From NCBI RefSeq assembly GCF_000971255.1, contig NZ_BBMC01000002.1, positions 434,001 through 498,000 on the forward strand: DNA of 64,000 nt. The letters are read 5' to 3'. The notes beneath the pieces were generated by a model that was not told the DNA's origin, searched no databases, and was given only the letters and a program-made list of their open reading frames with translations. Origin of the DNA: Demequina rhizosphaerae. Lineage in GTDB: Bacteria > Actinomycetota > Actinomycetes > Actinomycetales > Demequinaceae. The translations under genes and the position numbers were made by a program. How positions within the stretch are numbered: position 1 is the first letter of the stretch; each line of letters starts with the position of its first letter. Of the stretch, positions 37,067-46,863 are shown piece after piece.

Positions 37067-38017
37067 TCAGCTCGCGGCGAGGATGTCCACGACGAACACG
37101 AGCGTCGAGTCCGCCGGGATGGTGTCGGACTCCTGGTCGCCGTACGCGAGGTCCGGCGGGATGACGAGGAGCACCTGGCTGCCGACCGTCTGGCCGGCGA
37201 GGCCGTCGACCCAGCCGTCGATGAGCGAGCCGGACGCGAGCGTGAACGAGGTCGCGGCGCCGCGGTCCCACGACGAGTCGAACTGGTCGCCCTTCCAGAT
37301 CCAGCCGGTGTAGTGCACCGTGATCTGGTCGCCCTCCTGGACCTTCTCGCCGTCGCCCTCGATGAGCGGCTGGACGACGAGCTCCTCGGGCTTCTTGCCC
37401 GCGTCGGAGAAGTCGATGGACGGCATGCCGTCGTCGTCGAGAGTGACGGTCGGGAGGTCCTTCGCGGGCTCGACGGCCGTGCCCTCGGCGCGCGCGAGCG
37501 GGGTCACCGCGCTCGAGGCGGTGACGGCCATGACGACCGCGGCCCCGTCCTCGGAGGAGGTGTCGGGGTACACGTAGAGGAGGTCGGTGCCGACCTGCTG
37601 ACCGAGGAGCGCGTCGTAGAGGTCCTCGACGACCTGGCCGTCGGCCATGGTGACGACCTCGGGCGTGCCCGCCTCGAAGGTCGAGTAGATCTGCGAGGCG
37701 TCCGTGCCGGAGTAGACGACGTAGTCGAGGGTGACGTTCTGGCCCTCCTCGATGACCTCGCCCTCACCGTCCGCGATGTGACGCGTGGCGATGTCGGTGA
37801 CGGTCAGCGGGGTGTCGAAGGTCAGCTCCGGGACGCCGTCCTTGTCGTTCCACTCGATGGTCTCGAGCGCGGCGGCATCGGCGGCGGGGTCGACGGCGGT
37901 CTCGGTCGAGGCCGAGGCGGACGGCGACGCGTCCGACTCCGAGGCGGGGCTGCACGCGGCCAGGCCGAGCACGGCGATGGAGCCGAGCACGACGGCGCTC
38001 AGTGCGTTCTTCTTCAT
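37067..38017 (-). CDS. FKBP-type peptidyl-prolyl isomerase lipoprotein, tandem domains
   Basis: A 316-residue exported lipoprotein (lipobox LAAC, ~residues 19-22) with a Ser/Ala/Asp linker. Two FKBP-like units follow. The first (~85-180: IEEGQNVTLDYVVYSGTDASQIYSTFEAGTPEVVTMADGQVVEDLYDALLGQQVGT) has lost most active-site aromatics. The second (~215-316: VQEGDQITVHYTGWIWKGDQFDSSWDRG...SLIDGWVDGLAGQTVGSQVLLVIPPDLAYGDQ) keeps the Tyr, Phe, Asp, Ile and Trp pattern of active enzymes. It probably speeds proline isomerisation of secreted proteins outside the membrane. GAGGAG precedes the ATG at 38017. Confidence 0.9.
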   Translation of the reverse strand: MKKNALSAVVLGSIAVLGLAACSPASESDASPSASASTETAVDPAADAAALETIEWNDKDGVPELTFDTPLTVTDIATRHIADGEGEVIEEGQNVTLDYVVYSGTDASQIYSTFEAGTPEVVTMADGQVVEDLYDALLGQQVGTDLLYVYPDTSSEDGAAVVMAVTASSAVTPLARAEGTAVEPAKDLPTVTLDDDGMPSIDFSDAGKKPEELVVQPLIEGDGEKVQEGDQITVHYTGWIWKGDQFDSSWDRGAATSFTLASGSLIDGWVDGLAGQTVGSQVLLVIPPDLAYGDQESDTIPADSTLVFVVDILAAS

Positions 38018-38205
38018 GGATCTCCTCACGGGGGTCGTCCGCATCGATCGCGGCGGCGCGCGGGACGCAGGGTCGACCCGGTAACCGATGGGCCCGCGCC
38101 ACGGTTCCCGGACCGACCGCGTCCTGATGCGGCCGTGACCTCCCGCGCGGGGCACCCGACCAGGGTACTCGCCCATCCTGGGAGCTTGCTGTGACCCTCC
38201 CCGGC

Positions 38206-38940
38206 TCAGATCTCGCGGTGGACCACCTGCGCGGAGGTCTGCGCGGTCGCGAGCATGAGGATCTGGTCGATGTTGACGTGCTTGGGGCGCGAGGCGACCC
38301 AGCGGACCGCGTCCGCGATGTCCTCGGCGCTCATCGGGGTGACGCCCTCGTAGACCTTCGCGGCCTTCTCGGCGTCGCCGCCGAAGCGCACGAGCGAGAA
38401 CTCGGTCTCGACCATGCCCGGGTCGATCTCGGACACGCGGACCGGCTGGCCCAGCAGCTCGATGCGGAGCACGCGCGTCATCGCCGCGACGGCGTGCTTG
38501 GCGGCGTTGTAGCCGCCGCCGCCCTTGTAGGGCTCGCGCGCCGCGATCGAGCCGATGTTGATGACCTGGCCGTCGCCCGACGCCACGAGCTTGGGCAGCA
38601 GCGCCTTGGTGACCCGCAGCGTGCCGAGCACGTTGACGTCGTACATCCACTGCCACTCGTCGGTGTCGCCCTCGGCGATCGACGAGGTGCCGAGCGCGCC
38701 GCCCGCGTTGTTGAGCAGCAGGTCGCACGACTCGATCGCGTCACAGAACGCGTCGACGGACTCCTGGTCCGTGACGTCGAGGCGGAGCGCGGTGCCGCCG
38801 ATCTCCTCCGCGAGCGCCTCGAGGCGGTCCACGCGGCGCGCGCCGAGGATCACGTGCCAGCCGTCCGCGGCGAGGGCCCGCGCGCTCGCCGCGCCGATCC
38901 CGCTGCTCGCTCCGGTGACGACCGCCGTCCGCTGTGCCAT
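38206..38940 (-). CDS. Short-chain dehydrogenase/reductase (SDR)
   Basis: A 244-residue classical SDR: cofactor loop TGASSGIGAASA near residue 9, NNAGG, catalytic Ser in INIGSIAAREP and YNAAKHA with the catalytic Tyr and Lys, then SEIDPGMVETEFSLVRFGG. The residues after the second strand (GARRVDRL) favour NADP(H). It resembles serine 3-dehydrogenase/YdfG-type enzymes (3-hydroxy-acid oxidation), but substrate prediction is unreliable. GGAGAG precedes the ATG at 38940. It stands alone: no gene of obvious shared pathway is adjacent on its strand. Confidence 0.88.
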   Translation of the reverse strand: MAQRTAVVTGASSGIGAASARALAADGWHVILGARRVDRLEALAEEIGGTALRLDVTDQESVDAFCDAIESCDLLLNNAGGALGTSSIAEGDTDEWQWMYDVNVLGTLRVTKALLPKLVASGDGQVINIGSIAAREPYKGGGGYNAAKHAVAAMTRVLRIELLGQPVRVSEIDPGMVETEFSLVRFGGDAEKAAKVYEGVTPMSAEDIADAVRWVASRPKHVNIDQILMLATAQTSAQVVHREI

Positions 38941-39157
38941 TGCTGCTCTCCGTTCTCGTGTGGATGCCGGCCGGATCCCCGGCGGCCTGCGACCACTATG
39001 ACTGGCCGGTCCCCGGGGAGCCAGGGCCAGTCGATGCCCGGCACCGGGTGCCACAGTGTTTCCCGGGCGTAACGTCTGGCCGCCCGGAAGGGCCCGTCGT
39101 GGACCTGGCCCGCGTGCGCGGGGGCCAGCAGGATCGGACCATGATCGCGAGGCACGG

Positions 39158-39892
39158 ATGACGGCGGCGGCGTGGATCGCCGCGGGCATGGTCGTGGCGC
39201 TCGCGACGGTGGTGCAGTCCGCGACCGGGATGGGCTTCGGCATCGTCGCGGTGCCGCTGCTCGTGCTCGTCGCGCCCGAGCTGGGCATCGGCGCGGTGCT
39301 CGCGATCACCGTGGTCGTCATGCTGGTCGCCACATGGACGGAGCGGCGCTGGCTGCACCGCGGCGACCTCGTGCGCGCGTCCGTCGCCGCCGTGCCCGGC
39401 ATCCTCGTCGGCACGCTCGTCGCGCACGTCACCCCCACCGCGGCGACCCAGGTGGTCGTGGGCGCGGTGGTCGTCGCCGCATCGGCCCTGTCCCTGCTCG
39501 CATGGCGCGCGCGCATGACCCCCGCGAGCGTGGCGCTCGCCGGCGGGCTCGGCGGCGCGCTCACGCCGATCGCCGCGCTCCCCGGGCCGCCGATGGCGGT
39601 GGTCTACCGGCCCGACGAGGTGAGGACGATGCGCGCGACCCTGTCCGCGTACTTCGCCGTCACCTCGGTGCTCTCGCTGGTGTCGCTATCCTTGTCGGCG
39701 GGCAGGGCCGGAGCGGGCCCGCTCGGACTCGATGCGCTGGCAGGGCTCGCGCTCGCTCCCGCCGTGATCGTCGGCGCGCTCGTGGCCGCTCCCCTGGTGA
39801 GCAGGATCCCCGCGAGCGCGGTGCGGACCGCGGCCCTGGTGCTGTCGCTCGTGTCCGGAGCGGTCCTGGCCGCGCGCGGGCTCGCCGCGTGA
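39158..39892 (+). CDS. TauE/SafE (TSUP) family membrane exporter
   Basis: A 244-residue membrane protein with about eight helices and an internal repeat: the starting SATGMGFGIVAVPLLVLV and the later GGLGGALTPIAALPGPPMAVVY are the matching halves of the TSUP (DUF81) family. Members export sulfite, sulfoacetate or other organosulfur/carboxylate anions. It is followed after 20 bases by a MocR regulator; TauE and a MocR regulator (TauR) both occur in taurine-degradation loci elsewhere, a hint only. A GGACGATGCG copy (39624-39633) encodes VRTMRA. Confidence 0.8.
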   Translation: MTAAAWIAAGMVVALATVVQSATGMGFGIVAVPLLVLVAPELGIGAVLAITVVVMLVATWTERRWLHRGDLVRASVAAVPGILVGTLVAHVTPTAATQVVVGAVVVAASALSLLAWRARMTPASVALAGGLGGALTPIAALPGPPMAVVYRPDEVRTMRATLSAYFAVTSVLSLVSLSLSAGRAGAGPLGLDALAGLALAPAVIVGALVAAPLVSRIPASAVRTAALVLSLVSGAVLAARGLAA

Positions 39893-39912
39893 GGCCGGCC
39901 CAGGAGGGACGC

Positions 39913-41454
39913 ATGACCAGCGAACGCGACATCGAGACCGACGAGGCCTTCGGCGACCGCGCGCGCCAGTACCTCGATCCCGACAGCCGCGAGCCCCTGT
40001 TCCAGCAGGTGCGCCGCTTCCTCGAGCAGTCGCTGCTCGAGGGGCGCTTCAAGCCGCACCGCCCGCTGCCCTCGTCGCGTCACCTCGCGGGCGTCCTCGG
40101 GGTGTCCCGCAACACCGTCTCGGCCGCCTACCAGGAGCTCACCGCGCTCGGCCTCATCGAGTCGCGCCCGCGCTCGGGCCTCTACCCCGCCGCCGAGCGC
40201 CTCGCGACGGCCCAGCCCGGCGCATCGTCCACGCCCCAGCCGGCCCGCGCTCCGCACCACCGCTCGGTGCCGACCGGCCAGGTCGACTGGCAGGCGCGCC
40301 TGCCGCGCCCGCTCGGCGAGGACCTCCAGCACGCGGCCGCCCACCCGGACTGGAACCGCTACCCCTTTCCGTTCCTGCCCGGACAGCCCGAGCTGTCATC
40401 GTTCCCGGCGCGCGCCTGGCTGCGCGCGCTCAACGACGCGCTCGCCGGCCCGCACATGGCGGCGAGCCTGCGCGACTCCGTCGACGCGGACGACGAGCTG
40501 CTCGTCAAGGCGATCTGCCGCGAGATCCTGCCGCCGCGCGGCATGTCCGTGAGCCCGTCCGAGGTCATCATCACCAACGGCGCGCAGCAGGCGCTGTCGC
40601 TGCTCGCGGACCTGCTCATCGAGCCGGGCAACACGGTGAGCGTGGAGAACCCCGGCTACGTCGACGCGTGGCACATCTTCCGCAACGCGGGCGCGACGCT
40701 GCACCCCGTCGAGGTCGACGCGTCGGGCGCGCGGGTGTCGAAGGCCGATGCGGCGCGCTCGGAGTTCGTCTACCTCACCCCGAGCCACCACCACCCGACC
40801 TCGGTCACCACGTCCTACTCGCGCCGCGCGGCGATCCTGCGCGCGGCCCAGTCCGAGGACGCGCTCATCATCGAGGACGACTTCGACTCCGAGGTGCGCT
40901 TCAAAGGCCGGCCGACGCCGTCGCTCAAGTCGCTCGACCGCACCGGCCGCGTCATCTACGTGGGCACATTCTCGAAGTTCGTGGCGCCGGGCCTGCGGCT
41001 GGGCTTCGTCGTGGCCGATGCGGCGCTCATCGCCGCGCTCCGGGAGCGCCGGCGCTACCTCACCAAGCACCCGTCGGGCCACCTGCAGCGCGCGCTCGGG
41101 CTCTTCATCGAGTCCGGCGAGTACCACCGCGCGCTGCGCCAGCACCGCCGCCACCTCGTCCGCAAGTGGGAGGTGCTCACCGAGGAGCTCGAGCGCCACC
41201 TGCCGTTCCCGCTGGGCCCGGTGCCCGCGGGCGGGCTGAGCGTGTGGGTGACCGGCCCCGAGGGCTTCGACGGCACGCGCGCCGCGGCGCTGGCGCGCGG
41301 CAAGGGCGTGCTGGTCGACGCCGGCGAGCGCTTCTACCTCGAGGGCGCCCGCAGGAACCACATCCGCGTGGGCTTCAACACGATCCCGCTGCAGGCGATC
41401 CCGCGCGGCGTCGAGCTGCTGGGCGAGGCGATCCGCGAGCAGCTCGCCGAGTAG
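39913..41454 (+). CDS. MocR/GabR/PdxR-type regulator (GntR HTH plus aminotransferase fold)
   Basis: A 513-residue fusion. The N-terminal GntR winged helix (~25-90: EPLFQQVRRFLEQSLLEGRFKPHRPLPSSRHLAGVLGVSRNTVSAAYQELTALGLIESR) joins by a Pro/Ala linker to a fold-type I aminotransferase domain (~130-510) with the PLP Lys at residue 355 (YVGTFSKFVAPGLRLGF). Such regulators sense amino compounds through the PLP site and control vitamin B6, GABA or taurine genes. It converges with a class III aminotransferase gene, a natural target. A CGCATCGTCC copy (40221-40230) lies in the interdomain linker (GASSTP). GGAGGG precedes the ATG. Confidence 0.93.
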   Translation: MTSERDIETDEAFGDRARQYLDPDSREPLFQQVRRFLEQSLLEGRFKPHRPLPSSRHLAGVLGVSRNTVSAAYQELTALGLIESRPRSGLYPAAERLATAQPGASSTPQPARAPHHRSVPTGQVDWQARLPRPLGEDLQHAAAHPDWNRYPFPFLPGQPELSSFPARAWLRALNDALAGPHMAASLRDSVDADDELLVKAICREILPPRGMSVSPSEVIITNGAQQALSLLADLLIEPGNTVSVENPGYVDAWHIFRNAGATLHPVEVDASGARVSKADAARSEFVYLTPSHHHPTSVTTSYSRRAAILRAAQSEDALIIEDDFDSEVRFKGRPTPSLKSLDRTGRVIYVGTFSKFVAPGLRLGFVVADAALIAALRERRRYLTKHPSGHLQRALGLFIESGEYHRALRQHRRHLVRKWEVLTEELERHLPFPLGPVPAGGLSVWVTGPEGFDGTRAAALARGKGVLVDAGERFYLEGARRNHIRVGFNTIPLQAIPRGVELLGEAIREQLAE

Positions 41455-41474
41455 CGCGGAGACCCCTCCACGCG

Positions 41475-41493
41475 GGTGGGGCACTCCCCCACC
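41475..41493 (+). terminator. Hairpin after the MocR gene
   Basis: GGTGGGG (41475-41481) and CCCCACC (41487-41493) with loop CACTC, 20 bases beyond the MocR stop. Short but perfect. Confidence 0.6.
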
Positions 41494-41577
41494 AGAAGAC
41501 CCGATGTGAACGGGCGACATGCCCGGATCGGGTGCCCCGCGCATCGTCGCGCGTGGAGAGGTCCCCGGGAGACGGAA

Positions 41578-41609
41578 GGGAGGGGACGGTGCTGGGCCCG
41601 TCCCCTCCC
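41578..41609. terminator. Hairpin terminator of the seven-gene minus-strand operon
   Basis: GGGAGGGGACGG (41578-41589) and CCGTCCCCTCCC (41598-41609) form a 12-bp stem with an eight-base loop, 14 bases beyond the aminotransferase stop on the minus strand. Confidence 0.8.
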
Positions 41610-41623
41610 GGTCTCGCGTCGGG

Positions 41624-42991
41624 CTACACCAGCGCCGGCAAGCGCACCCCCTCGTAGGCCGCGTCCGCGACCTCGAGCGCCTCGTCGAGGATCTCGAGGC
41701 CCTCGCGGGCCTCCTCGTCGGTGATGGTGCACGGCGGCACGATGTGGATCCGGTGGAACTGGTTGAACAGCAGCAGGCCCGCCTTCCGCGCCGCGGCGAG
41801 CACGCCGGTGACCGCCGGGGCCGCGCCGCCGTAGGGCGCGAGCGGCTCCTTCGTCTCCCGGTCCTTGACCAGGTCGAGCGCCCAGAAGACGCCGAGGCCG
41901 CGGACCTCGCCGATCGCCGGGTGGCGGTCCTGCATCGCGCGCAGCTCGGGGCCGAAGACCTCGGCCCCCACGCGGGCGGCGTTCTCCACCACCTGCTCCT
42001 CGTGCATCGCCTCGATGGTCGCGACGGCGGCCGCCGCGGCCAGCGGGTGGCCCGAGTAGGTGAGCCCGCCCGGGTACGCGCGCTCGTCGAACGTCGCCGC
42101 GATCTCGTCACGGATGATGACGCCGCCCATGGGCACGTAGCCGGAGTTCACGCCCTTGGCGAAGGTGATGAGGTCCGGCGTGATGCCGTAGTGGTCGATC
42201 GCGAACCAGGCGCCGGTGCGGCCGAAGCCGGCCATGACCTCGTCGCAGATCATGACGATGCCGAAGCGGTCGCACAGCTCTCGGACGCCCGCGAGGTAGC
42301 CCGGCGGCGGCGGCATGATGCCCGACGTGCCGGGCACCGTCTCGAGGACGATCGCGGCGATGGTGCCGGGGCCCTCGAACGTGATCATCTGCTCGAGGTG
42401 CTCGAGGGCGCGGTCGCACTCCTCCTGCTCGGTGGTCGCGTTGAACGGCGAGCGGTAGAGGAACGGCCCGAAGAAGTGGACCGTGCCGGCGGGCACGAAC
42501 TCGTTCGGGAAGCGGCGCGGGTCGCCGGTCACCTGGATGGCCGTCGCGGTGGAGCCGTGGTAGCTCCGGTACTGCGACATCACCTTGGTGCGCCCGGTGT
42601 GCAGGCGCGCCATGCGGATCGCGTTCTCGATGGACTCCGCGCCGCCGTTGGTGAAGAACACCTTGTTCATGCCCTCGGGCGCGAGGTCGGTGATGAGCTG
42701 CGCGGCCTTGGAGCGCTTGTCGTTGGCGTGCGCCGGCGCGATGGTCGCGAGCGTCGCGGCCTGCTCCTGGATCGCCGCCACGACCTTCGGGTGCTGGTGG
42801 CCCACGTTCGTGTAGACCAGCTGCGACGAGAAGTCGAGGTACTTGTTGCCGTCGGCGTCCCACAGGTAGGAACCCTCGCCGCCGGTGATCACCATCGGGT
42901 CGAGCGCCTTCTGCGCGGACCACGAGTGGAAGACGTGCGCGCGGTCGAGCTCGTAGGCCTCGCGGCCCGCGGGGTCGTTCGGGATGGGCAT
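41624..42991 (-). CDS. Class III PLP-dependent aminotransferase (omega-amino acid type)
   Basis: A 455-residue fold-type I enzyme. The cofactor Lys is at residue 279 (ITFAKGVNSGYVPMGG), the Asp of ICDEVMAGFGRTG binds the pyridine nitrogen, and YRSYHGSTATAIQVTGDPRR gives the phosphate-side contacts. Family members transaminate omega-amino groups (beta-alanine, GABA, taurine) with pyruvate or 2-oxoglutarate. The substrate here is not settled; FFTNGGAESIENAIRMAR is standard. It is the last gene of an operon starting at dppB-like 50389 and lies 25 bases after the amidohydrolase, suggesting that the hydrolase releases an amine that this enzyme oxidises. It faces a MocR regulator. Confidence 0.92.
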   Translation of the reverse strand: MPIPNDPAGREAYELDRAHVFHSWSAQKALDPMVITGGEGSYLWDADGNKYLDFSSQLVYTNVGHQHPKVVAAIQEQAATLATIAPAHANDKRSKAAQLITDLAPEGMNKVFFTNGGAESIENAIRMARLHTGRTKVMSQYRSYHGSTATAIQVTGDPRRFPNEFVPAGTVHFFGPFLYRSPFNATTEQEECDRALEHLEQMITFEGPGTIAAIVLETVPGTSGIMPPPPGYLAGVRELCDRFGIVMICDEVMAGFGRTGAWFAIDHYGITPDLITFAKGVNSGYVPMGGVIIRDEIAATFDERAYPGGLTYSGHPLAAAAAVATIEAMHEEQVVENAARVGAEVFGPELRAMQDRHPAIGEVRGLGVFWALDLVKDRETKEPLAPYGGAAPAVTGVLAAARKAGLLLFNQFHRIHIVPPCTITDEEAREGLEILDEALEVADAAYEGVRLPALV

Positions 42992-43016
42992 CTCAGTCTC
43001 CTTCGGTGGTGCCGGG

Positions 43017-44687
43017 TCAGACGGTCGCGTGGACCGGGGACGGGAAGTGGACGCCGCCGACGACGGTGCCGAGGACGTTGATGTCGCGCAGCTCCTTGGC
43101 CTCCGCGACCTCGAACGGGTCGCGGTCGAGCACCGCGAAGTCCGCGAACTTGCCCGGCACGATCGAGCCGACGAGGTGGTCGAGCTTGAGCAGGTAGGCC
43201 GGGCCGATGGTGATGGCCTCGAGGGCCTCCTTGACCGAGATGCGCTCGGCGTCGCCCCACGAGCGGCCCGTCGGGGTGCGACGCTCGGCCGCGTACGACG
43301 CGGTCGCCAGCGGGTCCAGCGGCGTCACCGGGGTGTCGCAGTGGAGGGCGATCGTGACGCCCGAGTCCAGCGCGGTGCGGGCGGCGTTCATGCGCTGCAC
43401 GCGGTCCGGGCCCACGGTGAGGTCGATGTGCTGGTCGCCCCAGTACCAGATGTGGTTGGAGAAGATGTTGGCGCCCATGCCCAGCTCGGCCATGCGCTTG
43501 TACTGCGCGCGGGTGGTGAGCTGCGAGTGGGTGACGGTGTGGCGGTGGTTCCAGCGCGGGGACTCCGCGAGAACCTCCTCGACGGCGTCGCAGAAGACCT
43601 CGGTCGCCTCGTCGCCGTTGCAGTGCACGTGGATGTTGAGGCCGGCCTTGTGGAAGGCGCTCACCTGCGCGCGGAAGGTCTCCGCGTCGGTGTTCCAGAT
43701 GCCGTCGTCGTGGCCGCACACGTAGCCCGGGTCCTGCAGCTTCGCGGTGTGCTGCTGGATCGAGCCGTCGAGCATGAGCTTGACGGTGCCCAGGTGCAGC
43801 TTGTCGTTGCCCTTGCCCTGCACCGACTTGACCAGCGCGGCCATGCCCTCGGCCTCCTCGGCGGACTTGGTCATGCCGCCGAAGGTCGCGGGCACGAGGC
43901 GCAGCGAGAAGTCCTCGCGGCCGGTGACCTCGGCGAGCAGCTCGAGGCCGCCGGGGCGGACCGCGTCGAAGCTCGCGAGGTCGGTGGCGGTGGTGCAGCC
44001 GTGGTTGCGGGCGTCCGCGGCGAAGTCGTACATGCCCTTCTCGGAGGTCATGCCCTTGGAGAAGTCCATGCCGAGCGCGGCCATCACGGGCATCATCGCG
44101 CCCATCTCCTGCAGCTCGCCGGTGGGGAGGCCGTCCTCGCCCTTGACGACGCCCTCGATGTCGGTGTCCGCGCCGTAGCCGGCCTTGTCGAGCAGCACCG
44201 AGTTGGCGGTGGCGACGTGGCCGCTCGCGTGGATCACGTAGATGCCGCGGGTGCTGCTGACGGAGTCGAGCGCGTGGCGGTCGAGGGTCTCGCCCGGGTG
44301 GAAGAGCATGTCGAGCCCGCGCGCGTTGAGGACCTCGCCCTCCGGCAGCGCCGCGTCCCACGCCTTGAGCGCGTCGAGGACACCCTGCCACGACTGCGCG
44401 CCGGCGAGCGGCGTGCCGTCCGGGGTCATGCGCGGGAAGTAGCCCAGGTAGAACGGGCTGTCCATGCCCGCACCCATGTGCGAGTGCGCCTCGACGAAGC
44501 CCGGCGCGAGCACCTGGTCCGCGTAGCGGTCGTCGACCTCGGCGCCGGGATAGGTCGCGAGCAGCACCTCGGGGGTGCCGACGGCGAGGATCGTGGAGCC
44601 GCGCACGGCGACGGCGGTGCCGGTCGGGACGGCGTCGTCCAGGGTCCGGACGAGCTTCGCGGTGAGGATGGTGACGGTCTCGGTCAT
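43017..44687 (-). CDS. Amidohydrolase, YtcJ/NfdA type (amidohydrolase_3)
   Basis: A 556-residue metal hydrolase. Metal and catalytic features: VEAHSHMGAG (first HxH), a Lys in HLGTVKLMLDGS (likely carboxylated or metal-side), HVHCNGDEATEVF, HRHTVTHSQLTT and ALHCDTPVTPLDPLATASYAAERRT with the late Asp. This layout is that of the YtcJ-like family, which includes N-substituted formamide deformylase and exo-enzymes on N-acyl compounds. The substrate is unknown. It sits between the ABC-transporter genes and an aminotransferase in one operon, so I infer that it hydrolyses an imported N-acylated or amide compound. AAGGAG lies nine bases before the ATG at 44687. Confidence 0.88.
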   Translation of the reverse strand: MTETVTILTAKLVRTLDDAVPTGTAVAVRGSTILAVGTPEVLLATYPGAEVDDRYADQVLAPGFVEAHSHMGAGMDSPFYLGYFPRMTPDGTPLAGAQSWQGVLDALKAWDAALPEGEVLNARGLDMLFHPGETLDRHALDSVSSTRGIYVIHASGHVATANSVLLDKAGYGADTDIEGVVKGEDGLPTGELQEMGAMMPVMAALGMDFSKGMTSEKGMYDFAADARNHGCTTATDLASFDAVRPGGLELLAEVTGREDFSLRLVPATFGGMTKSAEEAEGMAALVKSVQGKGNDKLHLGTVKLMLDGSIQQHTAKLQDPGYVCGHDDGIWNTDAETFRAQVSAFHKAGLNIHVHCNGDEATEVFCDAVEEVLAESPRWNHRHTVTHSQLTTRAQYKRMAELGMGANIFSNHIWYWGDQHIDLTVGPDRVQRMNAARTALDSGVTIALHCDTPVTPLDPLATASYAAERRTPTGRSWGDAERISVKEALEAITIGPAYLLKLDHLVGSIVPGKFADFAVLDRDPFEVAEAKELRDINVLGTVVGGVHFPSPVHATV

Positions 44688-44702
44688 GATGATGCTCCTT
44701 GT

Positions 44703-45757
<1,055 letters not shown>

Positions 45758-45761
<4 letters not shown>

Positions 45762-46765
45762 GCCGTCACCTCCGTGCGGGTCGAGAGTTCCGGCTCGGTG
45801 CTGCGCCAGCAGCGGGCCGTGTGGGCGGGCGCCACCTGCACCAGGGGCTGGGGCGCGGCGCACGCGTCCGTCGCGAACGCGCATCGTGCCGAGAAGCGGC
45901 ACCCGGCGGTCGCGCGATCCGAGTCGCGGACGCCGCCCGCGATCATCGGCAGGTCCTCGCGTGCCGCGGTGGTGGTGGTCGGGATCGAGGCGACCAGCGC
46001 CGCGGTGTACGGGTGCGAGGGGTTCGCGAGGACCTCCGCGGGGACGCCCTCCTCGACGATCTCGCCGGCGTACATCACCACCACACGGTCGCACGTCTGC
46101 GCGATGACGCCCAGGTCGTGGCTGATGAGCAGCACGCCCGCGCCGGTGGTGCGGCGCATCTGGTCGAGCAGGTCGAGGATCTGCGCCTGGACGGTGACGT
46201 CGAGGGCGGTGGTGGGCTCGTCCGCGACGAGCAGCTGGGGGTTGGCGGCGAGGGCCATCGCGATGACGATGCGCTGACGCATGCCGCCGGACATCTGGTG
46301 GGGGAACTGCGTGGCGCGCAGCTCGGGCTCGGGCACCTGGACGAGGCGGAGCAGCTCGAGCGCGCGGGCGCGGGCGGCCTTCTTGTCGGCGAGGCCGTGC
46401 ACCAGCAGCACCTCGGCGATCTGGGCGCCGACCCGCATGCACGGGTTGAGCGCGGACATGGGCTCCTGGAACACCATCGAGGCGACGCGGCCGCGCACCT
46501 CGTTCCAGTCCTCCTCGTCGGCGTCGCCCATGGGGCGGGAGCCGACGTCGAGCCGCGCCGCGTCGACGCGGGCGGTGGTGGGCAGCAGACCCAGCACGGC
46601 GAAGCCGATGCTCGACTTGCCGCAGCCGGACTCCCCGATGACGCCCAGGATCTCGCCCGGGCCGACGCGGAGGTCGACCCCGGAGACGACGGGGGTGCCG
46701 CCGCCGTAGCTGATGCTGAGGTCCTCGACGGCGAGCGCGTCGGTGGTGGCGATCGTCGCGGTCAT
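45758..46765 (-). CDS. Dipeptide/oligopeptide ABC transporter ATP-binding protein (DppD/OppD type)
   Basis: A 335-residue ABC ATPase: Walker A GESGCGKSS, Q-loop VFQEPMSALNPCMRVG, signature MSGGMRQRIVIAMA, Walker B LLVADEPTTALDV and switch His LISHDLGVIAQ. The C-terminal Cys motif CRFSARCAFATDAC is present. It pairs with the following DppF-like subunit (ATGA overlap) as a heterodimeric motor for the two permeases upstream. It begins 98 bases after the solute-binding gene. Confidence 0.93.
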
Positions 46766-46863
46766 GGCGTCCTCCTCTGTGTGGTGCGTGGGTGGATCGG
46801 GTGGATCGGGTGGGTCCCGGCGGGCGGCGCGGGCGCGGGGCCGCGCGCCGCCCGCCGGAGGCC

